From: Micromonosporaceae bacterium KJ-029
Lineage (GTDB): Bacteria > Actinomycetota > Actinomycetes > Mycobacteriales > Micromonosporaceae
NCBI GenBank assembly: GCA_005402585.1
Contig: BIFP01000072.1
Coordinates: 124,001 to 188,000 of the forward strand
Direction: 5' to 3'
Length of the DNA stretch: 64,000 nucleotides
Shown here: piece by piece, positions 30,839-40,100 of the stretch
Position numbering within the stretch: position 1 is the stretch's first letter
Layout of the letters: each line of letters begins with the position of its first letter
Notes under the pieces: model-generated
What the model was told of the DNA's origin: nothing
The model's input: only the letters and a program-made list of their open reading frames with translations
The model's database searches: none
Program-made: the position numbers and the translations under genes

Positions 30839-31765
30839 ATGACGCACGACCACCTTGACACCCCGGTCCGGGCGGCGTCCCGTCCCTTCGGCCGGGTGCT
30901 CACGGCCATGGTGACGCCGTTCACCGCCGACGGCGCGCTCGACCTCGACGGCGCCGCGCGCCTGGCGAACCACCTCGTGGTGGAGCAGGGGGCCGACGCG
31001 TTGGTGGTCAACGGAACCACCGGCGAGTCGCCGACCACCACCGACGCGGAGAAGGAGCGCCTGATCCGGACCGTGGTGGAGGCCATCGGCGACCGGGCCC
31101 GGGTGGTGGCGGGGGTGGGCACCAACGACACCCGGCACACCATCGAGCTGGCCGCCGCGGCGGAGAAGGCCGGCGCGCACGGGCTCCTGGTGGTCACCCC
31201 GTACTACAACAAGCCGCCGCAGGCCGGGCTGCTGCGTCATTTCACCGCCGTGGCGGACGCGACCGGGCTGCCGATGATGCTCTACGACATCCCGCATCGC
31301 TCCGGCGTGCCGATCGAGACCGAGACGTTGGTCCGGCTCGCCGAGCACGGCCGGATCGTGGCAGTGAAGGACGCCAAGGGCGACCTGACCGCTACCAGTT
31401 GGGTCACCAGCCGCACCGACCTGGCGTTCTACAGCGGTGAGGACGCGCTCACCCTGCCGGCGCTGGCCGTCGGCTCGGTCGGCGTGGTCGGCACCTCGAC
31501 CCACTTCACCGGTGCCGAGACCAAGCGGATGATCGAGGCGTACGACGCGGGAGACACCGCGACCGCGCTGGCCCTGCACCGTCGGCTGCTGCCGCTGTTC
31601 ACGGGCATCTTCCGTACCCAGGGCGTGATCCTGGTCAAGGCCGGCCTGGCCGCCCAGGGACTGCCGTCCGGGCCGGTCCGGCCGCCGCTGGTGGACGCCA
31701 CCGATGGCCAGGTCGGCCAGCTGCGCGCCGACTGCGCGGCGGCGGGCCTGCCGCTCCCCGAATGA
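30839..31765 (+). CDS. dapA: 4-hydroxy-tetrahydrodipicolinate synthase
   Basis: 308 residues, a class I TIM-barrel aldolase that condenses pyruvate with aspartate semialdehyde to begin the diaminopimelate/lysine branch. Motifs: VVNGTTGESPTTTDAEK, VVTPYYNKPPQAGLLRHF with the proton-relay Tyr, and the Schiff-base Lys in VAVKDAKGDL near residue 180. Cytosolic tetramer. Thirty bases longer at the N-terminus than some homologues, but the -10 supports this start. Confidence 0.97.
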   Translation: MTHDHLDTPVRAASRPFGRVLTAMVTPFTADGALDLDGAARLANHLVVEQGADALVVNGTTGESPTTTDAEKERLIRTVVEAIGDRARVVAGVGTNDTRHTIELAAAAEKAGAHGLLVVTPYYNKPPQAGLLRHFTAVADATGLPMMLYDIPHRSGVPIETETLVRLAEHGRIVAVKDAKGDLTATSWVTSRTDLAFYSGEDALTLPALAVGSVGVVGTSTHFTGAETKRMIEAYDAGDTATALALHRRLLPLFTGIFRTQGVILVKAGLAAQGLPSGPVRPPLVDATDGQVGQLRADCAAAGLPLPE

Positions 31766-31817
31766 TCAAACGATACGACGGACGCCGGATGACGGCGTCG
31801 CAGAATGAGGTGAACGC

Positions 31818-33509
31818 GTGACCGAGGCGCACAACGAGGAGGCCCAACTTCCCCCGCCGCTGCCGGAGGGCGGACTGCGGATCATTCCGCTCGGCGGGCT
31901 CGGCGCCATTGGTCGGAACATGACCGTCTTCGAGTTTGACGGGAAACTGCTGATCGTCGACTGCGGTGTGCTCTTCCCCGACGTGGAGCAGCCCGGCGTC
32001 GACCTGATCCTGCCCGACTTCGGTCCCATCCTCGACCGGCTCGACGACATTCAGGCGATCGTGCTGACCCACGGCCACGAGGACCACATCGGTGCCGTGC
32101 CGTACCTGCTCGCCCACAAGTCCGACATCCCGCTGGTCGGTTCGCAGTTCACCCTCGCGCTGGTCGAGGCGAAGCTGGCCGAGCGGCGGATCCAGCCGTA
32201 CACGCTGACCGTGCGGGAGGGCGGCCGGGAACGGCTCGGCCCGTTCGAGTGCGAGTTCTTCGCCGTCAACCACTCGATCCCGGACGCGCTCGCGGTGGCC
32301 ATCCGTACGCCGGCCGGGCTGGTGCTGCACACCGGCGACTTCAAGATGGACCAGCTCCCGCTGGACGGCCGGATCACCGACCTGGCGGGCTTCGCCCGGC
32401 TCGGCGCCGAGGGTGTGGACCTGCTGCTGTCGGACTCCACCAACGCGGAGATCCCCGGCTTCGTCACCCCGGAGCGGGAGATCGGCCCGGTCCTCGACTC
32501 GATCTTCGCGAAGGCGCGCGGCCGGATCATCGTCGCCTCGTTCGCCTCCCACGTGCACCGGGTGCAGCAGGTCTTCGACTCGGCGCTGGAGCACGGCCGC
32601 AAGGTCGCGCTGATCGGCCGGTCCATGGTGCGGAACATGGGCATCGCCCGTGACCTGGGGCTGCTGAACATCCCGGCCGGCCTGGTGGTCGGCCTGGACG
32701 AGGCGACCTCGATGCCACCCGAGCAGATCGTGCTGATGTCCACCGGCTCGCAGGGCGAGCCGATGAGCGCCCTGGGCCGGATGGCCAGCGGCGACCACCG
32801 GCACATCACCATCGCCCCCGGCGACACGGTGGTGCTCGCCTCCTCGCTGGTGCCGGGCAACGAGACCTCCGTCTACCGGGTGATCAACCGGCTGGCCCGG
32901 GCCGGCGCCGTGGTGGTGCACAAGGACGTGGCCAAGGTGCACGTTTCCGGCCACGCCCCCGCCGGGGAACTGCTCTACCTGCTCAACGTCGTCCGGCCCA
33001 GCAACCTGATGCCGGTGCACGGGGAGTGGCGGCACCTGCGCGCGCACGCCCGGCTGGGCATCGAGTCCGGCGTGGCGTCCGACCGGGTCGTGCTCTGCGA
33101 GGACGGCGACGTGGTCGACCTGGTGGAGGGGCGGGCCAGCCTGGTCGGGCACGTCAAGAGCCGGTACGTCTACGTCGACGGACTGGCCGTCGGTGACGTC
33201 AGCGAGTCGCTGCTCACCGAACGGCGGATCCTCGGTGACGGCGGGTTCATCGCCGCCACCGTCGTGGTGGACTCGGTCACCGGCAAGGTGGTCGCCGGCC
33301 CGACGGTGTCCGCCAAGGGCTTCTCCGAGGACCCGGAGGCGTTCAACGCGGTCATCCCGCTGGTCACCGAGGCGCTCAACCGGGCCGCGGCGGACGGGAT
33401 CACCGATCCGCACCAGCTTCAGCAGATCGTCCGTCGGACCGTGGGCCGCTGGGTCAACGACGCGTACCGTCGCCGCCCGATGATCGTCCCGACCGTCGTG
33501 GAGGTCTGA
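31818..33509 (+). CDS. rnj: Ribonuclease J
   Basis: 563 residues. A zinc beta-CASP ribonuclease with 5'-3' exo- and endonuclease activity. IIPLGGLGAIGRNM opens the metallo-beta-lactamase domain; THGHEDHIGAVPYLL is the metal motif; HTGDFKMDQLPLDG and SDSTNAEIPGFV follow. HVSGHAPAGELLYLLNVV and the C-terminal oligomerisation domain complete it. The GTG at 31818 follows GAGGTGA. It lies after dapA, 52 bases apart, as in other actinomycetes. Confidence 0.97.
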   Translation: MTEAHNEEAQLPPPLPEGGLRIIPLGGLGAIGRNMTVFEFDGKLLIVDCGVLFPDVEQPGVDLILPDFGPILDRLDDIQAIVLTHGHEDHIGAVPYLLAHKSDIPLVGSQFTLALVEAKLAERRIQPYTLTVREGGRERLGPFECEFFAVNHSIPDALAVAIRTPAGLVLHTGDFKMDQLPLDGRITDLAGFARLGAEGVDLLLSDSTNAEIPGFVTPEREIGPVLDSIFAKARGRIIVASFASHVHRVQQVFDSALEHGRKVALIGRSMVRNMGIARDLGLLNIPAGLVVGLDEATSMPPEQIVLMSTGSQGEPMSALGRMASGDHRHITIAPGDTVVLASSLVPGNETSVYRVINRLARAGAVVVHKDVAKVHVSGHAPAGELLYLLNVVRPSNLMPVHGEWRHLRAHARLGIESGVASDRVVLCEDGDVVDLVEGRASLVGHVKSRYVYVDGLAVGDVSESLLTERRILGDGGFIAATVVVDSVTGKVVAGPTVSAKGFSEDPEAFNAVIPLVTEALNRAAADGITDPHQLQQIVRRTVGRWVNDAYRRRPMIVPTVVEV

Positions 33510-33579
33510 ACCGTTCGGGTCTTTTGCCCGTACTCCGAGCCGGCAGGCGTACCCACGCCGGCCGGGAGGAGCGTGGCGG

Positions 33580-34764
33580 ATGGACCGCAGACGATTGACA
33601 GCCATCGGTGTCGTGGTAGCGGCGGTGGGCGCGGCGGCGGCGGTGACCCTGCCGTCGTTCGCCGGTGACCGTGTCGCGCCGAGCAGCGCACCGACCAGCC
33701 CGGCGGTCGAGGGAGCCGACCCGGAGGTGGTCGAGGCGATGCGCCGCGACCTGCGGTTGGACCAGGCGCAGGTGGCCGCTCGGCTGAAGACCGAACGCTG
33801 GGCGACCGGAGTGGTCGACCAGCTCCGGACGGACCTCGGCGCGGACTACGGCGGCAGTTGGCTCAGCGCCGACGACAGCCAGCTCAACGTGGCGGTCGCC
33901 AACCCGGCCGAGGCGCAGCGGATACGGGCCGCCGGGGCGGTGCCGAAGGTGGTCGAGCGCGGGGTCGGGCAGCTCGACGCGCTCAAGACCCGGATGGACC
34001 GGACCGCCGCGCGGGCCGAGCAGGTCTCCGGCTGGTACGTCGACGTCGCCTCGAACACCGTCGTGGTGCTCGCCGAGCCGGGCGCGGAGGCGGCCGGGTG
34101 GCGCTTCGTGGCCCGAGCCGGGGTGCCCCGGCAGGCGGTCCGGATGTCCACCGAGGAGCAGCCGAGGCTGTTTGCCGACGTACGCGGCGGCGAGCCCTTC
34201 TTCGTCGGCAACGGCCGCTGCTCGGTCGGCTTCGCGGTGGCCGGCGGCTTCGTCACCGCCGGTCACTGCGGGCGGGTCGGTGACCGCACCACGGGCGCCG
34301 ACGGCGCGCCGCAGGGCGTGTTCCGCTCCTCGTCCTTCCCCGGCGACGACTGGGCCTTCGTACAGGTCAACAGCAATACCACCGTGCTGCCGGAGGTGAC
34401 CGACTTCCGGGGCGGCATCGCCCGGGTGGCCGGCTCGCAGGAGGTGCCGGCCGGCTCGTCGATCTGCCGGTCCGGCTCCACGACCGGCGTCCGCTGCGGC
34501 ACGGTCCAGGCCCGCAACGCCACCGTGCGCTACCCAGAAGGACTGGTCAGCGGGCTGGTCCGGACCAATGTCTGCGCCGAGCCCGGCGACTCGGGCGGCT
34601 CGTGGATCTCGGGCAACCAGGCCCAGGGCGTCACCTCCGGCGGTTCGGGCGACTGCGTTCGCGGCGGCACCACGTTCTACCAGCCGGTCAACGAGATCTT
34701 GCAACGCAACAACCTGACCCTGATCACCACGCAGAACTTCCGGGCGCTGCGCAACCGGCGCTGA
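33580..34764 (+). CDS. Secreted S1-family serine protease (streptogrisin-like)
   Basis: 394 residues. A signal peptide (RRRLTAIGVVVAAVGAAAAVTLPSFA) is followed by a pro-region of about 150 residues, then the chymotrypsin-like domain. The triad is complete: His229 in TAGHC, Asp257 in GDDWAFV, Ser338 in GDSGGS. Cysteine spacing matches streptogrisin/alpha-lytic protease disulfides. The pro-region should act as a folding chaperone and be cut away outside the cell. It stands between rnj and ftsK, where no protease is usual, so it is probably an accessory insertion. Terminator follows. Confidence 0.93.
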   Translation: MDRRRLTAIGVVVAAVGAAAAVTLPSFAGDRVAPSSAPTSPAVEGADPEVVEAMRRDLRLDQAQVAARLKTERWATGVVDQLRTDLGADYGGSWLSADDSQLNVAVANPAEAQRIRAAGAVPKVVERGVGQLDALKTRMDRTAARAEQVSGWYVDVASNTVVVLAEPGAEAAGWRFVARAGVPRQAVRMSTEEQPRLFADVRGGEPFFVGNGRCSVGFAVAGGFVTAGHCGRVGDRTTGADGAPQGVFRSSSFPGDDWAFVQVNSNTTVLPEVTDFRGGIARVAGSQEVPAGSSICRSGSTTGVRCGTVQARNATVRYPEGLVSGLVRTNVCAEPGDSGGSWISGNQAQGVTSGGSGDCVRGGTTFYQPVNEILQRNNLTLITTQNFRALRNRR

Positions 34765-34769
34765 GCCGC

Positions 34770-34806
34770 CGGGCCCGGCCGGGCGATTCCCGCCCGGCCG
34801 GGCCCG
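34770..34806. terminator. Bidirectional terminator between the S1 protease and YbjN genes
   Basis: A 16-bp perfect stem (34770-34785 with 34791-34806, CGGGCCCGGCCGGGCG) with an ATTCC loop lies between two convergent genes. Confidence 0.85.
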
Positions 34807-34836
34807 CGGCCCGGGACTCGGCCCGGCCGCACCGGT

Positions 34837-36570
34837 TCAGGGCAGGGCGGCGACCGCCTCCGCGTACGCGACGCCGGTCCGTACGGCCGCGTCCACCAGC
34901 ACCGTGACCTGGGCCGGGGCCACCCCGTGCGCAAGGTCGGTGGTCACCTCGCCGGCCAGCACCAGCTCGCCGTCGCCCGGATCGTGCACGTACGCCTTGG
35001 GCAGCAGCCGGTCACGATTCCACCCGTTGCAGAACGCGTACGCCTCGGCGCGGCGGGCCGTCGGCAGCCGGCGACCGGCGACCACCCGGGCGTGCAGGAT
35101 CTCGCCGCGGTCGCCGGCCCGCCGGAACTGGATCATCGCGTCGCCCCAGCGCCCCAGCACCGTGCCGGCGGCGTCGAGAGCGTACCCGTCGCCGCGCCGG
35201 TCCAGCGCGGCCGTGATCATCGCCACGGTCAGCGCGCCGACCTCGTCCGGCGCCAGCCCATCGGTGCCGTCGTCCGGCCCGGCGCGGTCCCACGTCCCGC
35301 CGTCCGGCCCCGTGTCGCCCCACGCCCCGTCGTCCGGCCCCTCGTCGTCGTCCGGCCCGTCGTCGTCCGGTTCGGCGGCCTCGGCGCGAGGCAGTGGCAC
35401 CGGCGGAGCCAGCGGGCGTTCGGCCAGCCAGGCGGCTATCCGGCCGGACTGGTGTCCGGTGCCGTTGCGGGCGTCGAAGCTGCCGGCCAGCTCGGTGGCG
35501 ACGGCGAGCAGTTCGGCGGCGAGAGTGCCGACCGTGACCTCCGCCGCCGGTCGCCGCCGGTACGCCGGCCGGTGCACCGCCCGGTCGCCCCACCCGTCCG
35601 CCGCGAGCGTGCAGACCAGGGCGCCTGCGGCGGCGAACTCCATCACGGACAAGTCCTCGTGCGGCTGGCCCAGCCGGGGCAGCTGCTCGACGAGGATCTC
35701 CAAGCCGCGTTCCAGGTGCCCGCCGAGCGCGCAGAAGCGCAGGTGCGTGGGGAGGTGGGCGAACCCGTCGGGCGCCACCCGGTGCCGGCGGTACGCCCGT
35801 ATGTGCGCTCGGGCCGCCCGGTCCGCCTTGCCCGCCCGCAGCCAGGGCAGCAGCGCTCCGGTCAGGGCGGCCTCGGGCTGGGCGGTGCAGCGGGCCGAAC
35901 CGTCGAGGACGGGTTCGACGGCGGCGAGCGCCTCGGCCCAGTCGCCCCAACCGGCCAGCAACTCCGCCTGGCGTACCGGGAGGCAGTCGGGGCAACCGGC
36001 GGCCGGGTCCGGGCTGCTCGCCCGCCACTGCCCCAGCCAGCGCCGGGCAGCCGGTTCGTCGCCCACGTGGTCGGCGATCCGGCAGCGCAGCTGGGTGACG
36101 ATCGCCGCGCCGTCCGCGCCGGTCGCGGCCGGGTCGGCCAGGCCGTCCAGCATGCTGCGGGCCGGGTCGAGGCCGACGCGGGGGGTGCCGAGCAGCGCCT
36201 CGACGGCGTACCGCCGGTATCGGCGCAGCGTCTCGTCGTCGGGGCCGCCCCGGCGGCCGGCGCCACCCGGCCCACCTGCCCGTCCGGTCGCGTCGAGGCA
36301 GCGCCGGACGGGTTCGAACAGCCGCCACCGTTCGCCCCCGCGCAGGTGCGTCTCGACCAGTTCGGACCAGGCGTCCAGCGCGGTCCGCCAATCGCCGGTC
36401 GCCTCGGCCAGGGCGGCGACGCGTTCCAGCTCGGCGATGCGGGTCTCGCCGTCCGGCATGTCCCGCGCGTCGTGCAGCGCATCGGCCGGGCGCCGGTCCC
36501 GCCCGCCTCCGTCCGGCCCCCACGCTCGGGTACGCCCGCGGCTCCGCCCGCCGCCGGCCGGCCCGGTCAC
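34837..36570 (-). CDS. Large YbjN-domain protein with TPR-like N-terminus
   Basis: 577 residues. The C-terminal ~150 residues form a YbjN domain (MITAALDRRGDGYALDAAG, then FCNGWNRDRLLPKAYV and GEVTTDLAHGVAPAQVTVL), similar to type III secretion chaperone folds. The first 380 residues are helical and TPR-like (ELERVAALAEATGDWRTALDAW), with a GCPDC pair. A linker of Asp/Gly-rich sequence (PDDDGPDDDEGPDDGAWGD) separates the two. The GTG start overlaps the smaller YbjN gene upstream. An ATG 37 residues in (MPDGETRIAELE) could be the true start. Function unknown. Confidence 0.75.
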   Translation of the reverse strand: MTGPAGGGRSRGRTRAWGPDGGGRDRRPADALHDARDMPDGETRIAELERVAALAEATGDWRTALDAWSELVETHLRGGERWRLFEPVRRCLDATGRAGGPGGAGRRGGPDDETLRRYRRYAVEALLGTPRVGLDPARSMLDGLADPAATGADGAAIVTQLRCRIADHVGDEPAARRWLGQWRASSPDPAAGCPDCLPVRQAELLAGWGDWAEALAAVEPVLDGSARCTAQPEAALTGALLPWLRAGKADRAARAHIRAYRRHRVAPDGFAHLPTHLRFCALGGHLERGLEILVEQLPRLGQPHEDLSVMEFAAAGALVCTLAADGWGDRAVHRPAYRRRPAAEVTVGTLAAELLAVATELAGSFDARNGTGHQSGRIAAWLAERPLAPPVPLPRAEAAEPDDDGPDDDEGPDDGAWGDTGPDGGTWDRAGPDDGTDGLAPDEVGALTVAMITAALDRRGDGYALDAAGTVLGRWGDAMIQFRRAGDRGEILHARVVAGRRLPTARRAEAYAFCNGWNRDRLLPKAYVHDPGDGELVLAGEVTTDLAHGVAPAQVTVLVDAAVRTGVAYAEAVAALP

Positions 36571-37046
36571 GGGCGCACCGTTCCGGCCAGCCGGCCGACC
36601 TCGGCGGCCAGCCGGCAGCCGGCGGAGACGCCACGTTCGAGCAGCCGGTCCAGCTGATGCGGCGTCACCCCCCGCTCCAGGTCGGTGATGACCTCGCCGC
36701 AGACCCGGGCCTGGCCGGCGTCGTCGACGTGCACGAACGCCTTCGGCCAGAACGCGTCACGGTTCCAGGTGTTGCAGAACTCGTGCAGCAGCGGCACGGA
36801 GTCGACCGGGAAGGAGTGCGCGGCGACCGTACGGACCTGGAGCAGCTCCCCGGCGTCGCCCGCGCGCAGGAACCAGATGTGACCGTCCTCCCACCGGCCG
36901 ACCAGGTCGCCGCCGGCGTCGGTGGCCACCGCGTGCCCCCGGGTGGCCAGCACTGCCGCCACGAGGTCGCGGGTCAACGGCCGCAACGTCGTCGGATGCC
37001 CGGCCAGTGGACCGTCCGGACCGTCCTCGAACTCCGGCGACGCCAT
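36567..37046 (-). CDS. YbjN-domain protein
   Basis: 159 residues, one YbjN domain: LVAAVLATRGHAVATDAGG, then GRWEDGHIWFLRAGDAGELLQ-type strands, LLHEFCNTWNRDAFWPKAFV and VITDLERGVTPHQLDRLLE. YbjN proteins are small cytosolic proteins of uncertain role. Divergent from ftsK, with 112 bases between the starts, and coupled to the larger YbjN gene downstream. Confidence 0.82.
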   Translation of the reverse strand: MASPEFEDGPDGPLAGHPTTLRPLTRDLVAAVLATRGHAVATDAGGDLVGRWEDGHIWFLRAGDAGELLQVRTVAAHSFPVDSVPLLHEFCNTWNRDAFWPKAFVHVDDAGQARVCGEVITDLERGVTPHQLDRLLERGVSAGCRLAAEVGRLAGTVRP

Positions 37047-37146
37047 CGGGCACCCCTTCGCCAGCGAATATCACGGCAGGCGGCGGGGTCCGCGCTGCGA
37101 CACGCGGACGCGACCAGGAAGACCGGCGTATCGCGGGGCCCGCCGT

Positions 37147-37152
37147 TACGGT
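37147..37152 (+). promoter_or_regulatory. Leaderless promoter of ftsK
   Basis: TACGGT, six bases before the ATG at 37159. Confidence 0.6.
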
Positions 37153-37158
37153 GATGCT

Positions 37159-40100
37159 ATGGCGGGCCGTACCTCTCAGGCGAGCCGGCGGCGCGGCGCG
37201 TCGCCGCGCGGTGGCACGAACAGTCGTGCCCGCCAACCGGCCAAGAAGACCCGCGCGCCGGCCCGGCGCCGCAGCACGGCGAAGGGGCCGGGTCCCGCGG
37301 CGTACGTCGGCCGGGCGGTCCAGGCACTGTGGATGGGCCTGGCCCACGGCGTCGGCTGGGCGGTGCGGGCCGTCGGCCGGCAGGCCGCCTCGGCCCGCGA
37401 CCTCGACCCGGAGCATCGCCGCGACGGCGCCGGACTGCTGCTGATCGGCCTTGCCCTGCTCAGCGCGGGAGCGCTCTGGTTCTCGGCGGCCGGGCCGCTC
37501 GGCGCCCGGCTGGCCGACACGGTCCGGCTGTTCCTCGGCGCCATCTCCATCGTGGTGCCGGTGCTGCTCGGCATCGGTGCCTGGCGGCTGATGCGCCAGC
37601 CCGGCGACCCGGAGCACCGTGGGCGCGGCCTGATCGGCTGGGGCTCCATGCTGGTCGCCACCGCCGCGATGCTGCACATCGGTCAGCAGCCGGCCGACCC
37701 GGGCGAGCGGGACTTCGCCGGCGGCCTGATCGGTGCGGGCGTGGGCAGCCTGCTGGAGCGCGCGGTCACCGCCTGGGTCGCGGTGCCGCTGCTGATCCTG
37801 CTGCTCGTCTTCGGGCTGCTCGTGGTCACCGCGACCCCGATCAACAAGATCCCCGAGCGGCTCGGCCTGCTCGCCGGCAGCGTGATCGGCCAGGGTGGAC
37901 CGGAGGCGGACGAGGCGCCGGCCACACCGGCGCGCCGCCGGCCGGCGAAGCGGACGCCACCGCCGGTCGACCCGGACGAGTTCGACGACCTCGACGGCGT
38001 GGACCTCCAGGAAACCATTCCCCTGCCGCGCAAGGCGCCGTCCCGGGTGCCGGCCAGCCGCAAGCCGGCCGAGCCGCCGGAGCACTCACCCGCGCCGACC
38101 CGGGCTGAGCAGCTCGCGCTGACCGGGCTGTCCGGCGACTACACCCTGCCCCCGGCGAACATGCTGGGCACCGGGGCCGCGCCGAAGTCCCGCAGCAAGG
38201 CCAACGACGAGGTGATCGCCGCGCTCACCGGCGTCTTCGATCAGTTCGACGTGGACGCGGCGGTGACCGGCTTCACCCGTGGCCCGACGGTGACTCGCTA
38301 CGAGGTCGAGCTGGGGCACGGGGTCAAGGTCGAGCGGATCACCCAGCTCTCCCGCAACATCGCGTACGCGGTGAAGTCGCCGGACGTCCGCATCCTCAGC
38401 CCGATCCCGGGCAAGAGCGCGGTCGGTGTGGAGATCCCGAACACCGACCCGGAGAACGTCGCGCTCGGCGACGTGCTCCGCTCGCGCGCCGCCACCAGCG
38501 ACCACCACCCGATGGTGGTGGCGCTCGGCAAGGACATCGAGGGCGGCTACGTGGTGGCCAACCTCGCCAAGATGCCGCACATCCTCATCGCGGGAGCCAC
38601 CGGCGCCGGCAAGGCTCTGGCTCTGGACACACCGATAGCCACGCCTGACGGCTGGTCCACCATGGGCGACTTGCGCGTGGGGGATCGGGTGTTCGACGAG
38701 CAGGGTCGGCCATGCACGGTGGTGGCCGCCACTCCCACGATGTACTGGCGGCCGTGCTACGAGGTCGAGTTCTCGGACGGCACGGTAATCGTCGCTGACG
38801 CCAACCACGAATGGCGTACGACGACGCGGGCCGGGCGCACGCAGCGCAGGCACGGGTGGAAGGACGGGTCCTACTGGTCGCCGGAGGCTCGCGACCTGAT
38901 CTCCACCCGGTTGGCCCAGGTACTGGCCGAACCGGATCGCCCCGTGTCGAGCAGAGAAATCCTGACGGACCTCGGGTCGCAGTTCCGGAACGTTCTCTAC
39001 CAGATTCTCGGGAGTATGCAGAAGGAGCCGATGCTCGGCCGGGTGCCGTACGAACGAGGAGGTCGTCCGATCACTCGTTGGGTTCCCACCTACTCCCGCC
39101 ACCAGGCGTACGAGGCTCTGTCCGTGCGGGTGAACGGCCCTGGTCGGTCAGGCAGCAGGGAGCATCACGACCAGGGCACAGTGACGACGGCAGACATTGC
39201 GGCGACCCTGCGAGTGGGACGGAACAAACAGTGGGCAAACCACGCGGTGGACGTGGCCGGTCCGTTGAGCTGCCCCGAGCAGGAACTGCCTATCGCGCCC
39301 TACACCTTGGGTTGCTGGTTGGGCGACGGGACGACCGGTTCTGCCATGCTTACCTCCGCGGACGACGAGATTCTCGATCAGATCCGCTTGGACGGTTACG
39401 TGCTGACCAAGCATCCCGGTAGCAAGCTTCACTACACCATCTCGAACCGCCACGACCGCGATCGACGTATCGCAGAAGCTCTGCTGCTCGTAGATCAGGG
39501 CATGAGTGGGCCAGCGGCGGCCAGCCACGTCGGCGTGTCGACGACAGCCGTGTATCTCGCCCGGAAGCAGCGCGGGCGAGCGGCTGCCATCACCTCAACG
39601 ACACCGCCCGGTCTCCGCCGGGAGGCGTACCGGACGATGCGGGCTCTCTTTCGGGAAATCGGGGAAAAGCACATCCCGCCGGCCTATCTGAGGGCCTCCG
39701 AGCCGCAGCGGCGAGCCCTGCTGGCTGGTCTGCTCGACACCGACGGCACCGTCTCGAAGCGGGGCGGTGTGGAGCTGGCGCTCACCAACGAGCGGCTCGC
39801 CCGGGACGCCCTCGAACTCATCCTCAGCCTCGGCTACCAAGCGACGATGACAACGAAGGCCGTTCGGGGAAGGAAGCCGACCACCTCCACGTTTTATCGG
39901 ATTCACTTCACTCCTAAGGACAAGGTGTTCCGGCTCAGCCGTAAGCTGAGCCGGCAGGTGGTGGCGACCCGGTCCACGGCATCGCGCCGGTACATCGTCG
40001 ATGTGCGGCCGGTACCGTCGGTGCCTGTCCGGTGCATCCAGGTGGACAGTTCGAGCCATATGTACCTGGCCAGCCGGGCCTGCGTGCCGACCCACAACTC

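Noticed and set aside
34927..36657. Long plus-strand frames opposite the large YbjN gene
   Set aside because: Compositional shadow; the minus strand has the YbjN motifs and stop/start overlap.
38614..40098. Frameshifted or chimeric ftsK
   Set aside because: The frame is continuous and the insert has complete intein splicing blocks, so it is not damage.
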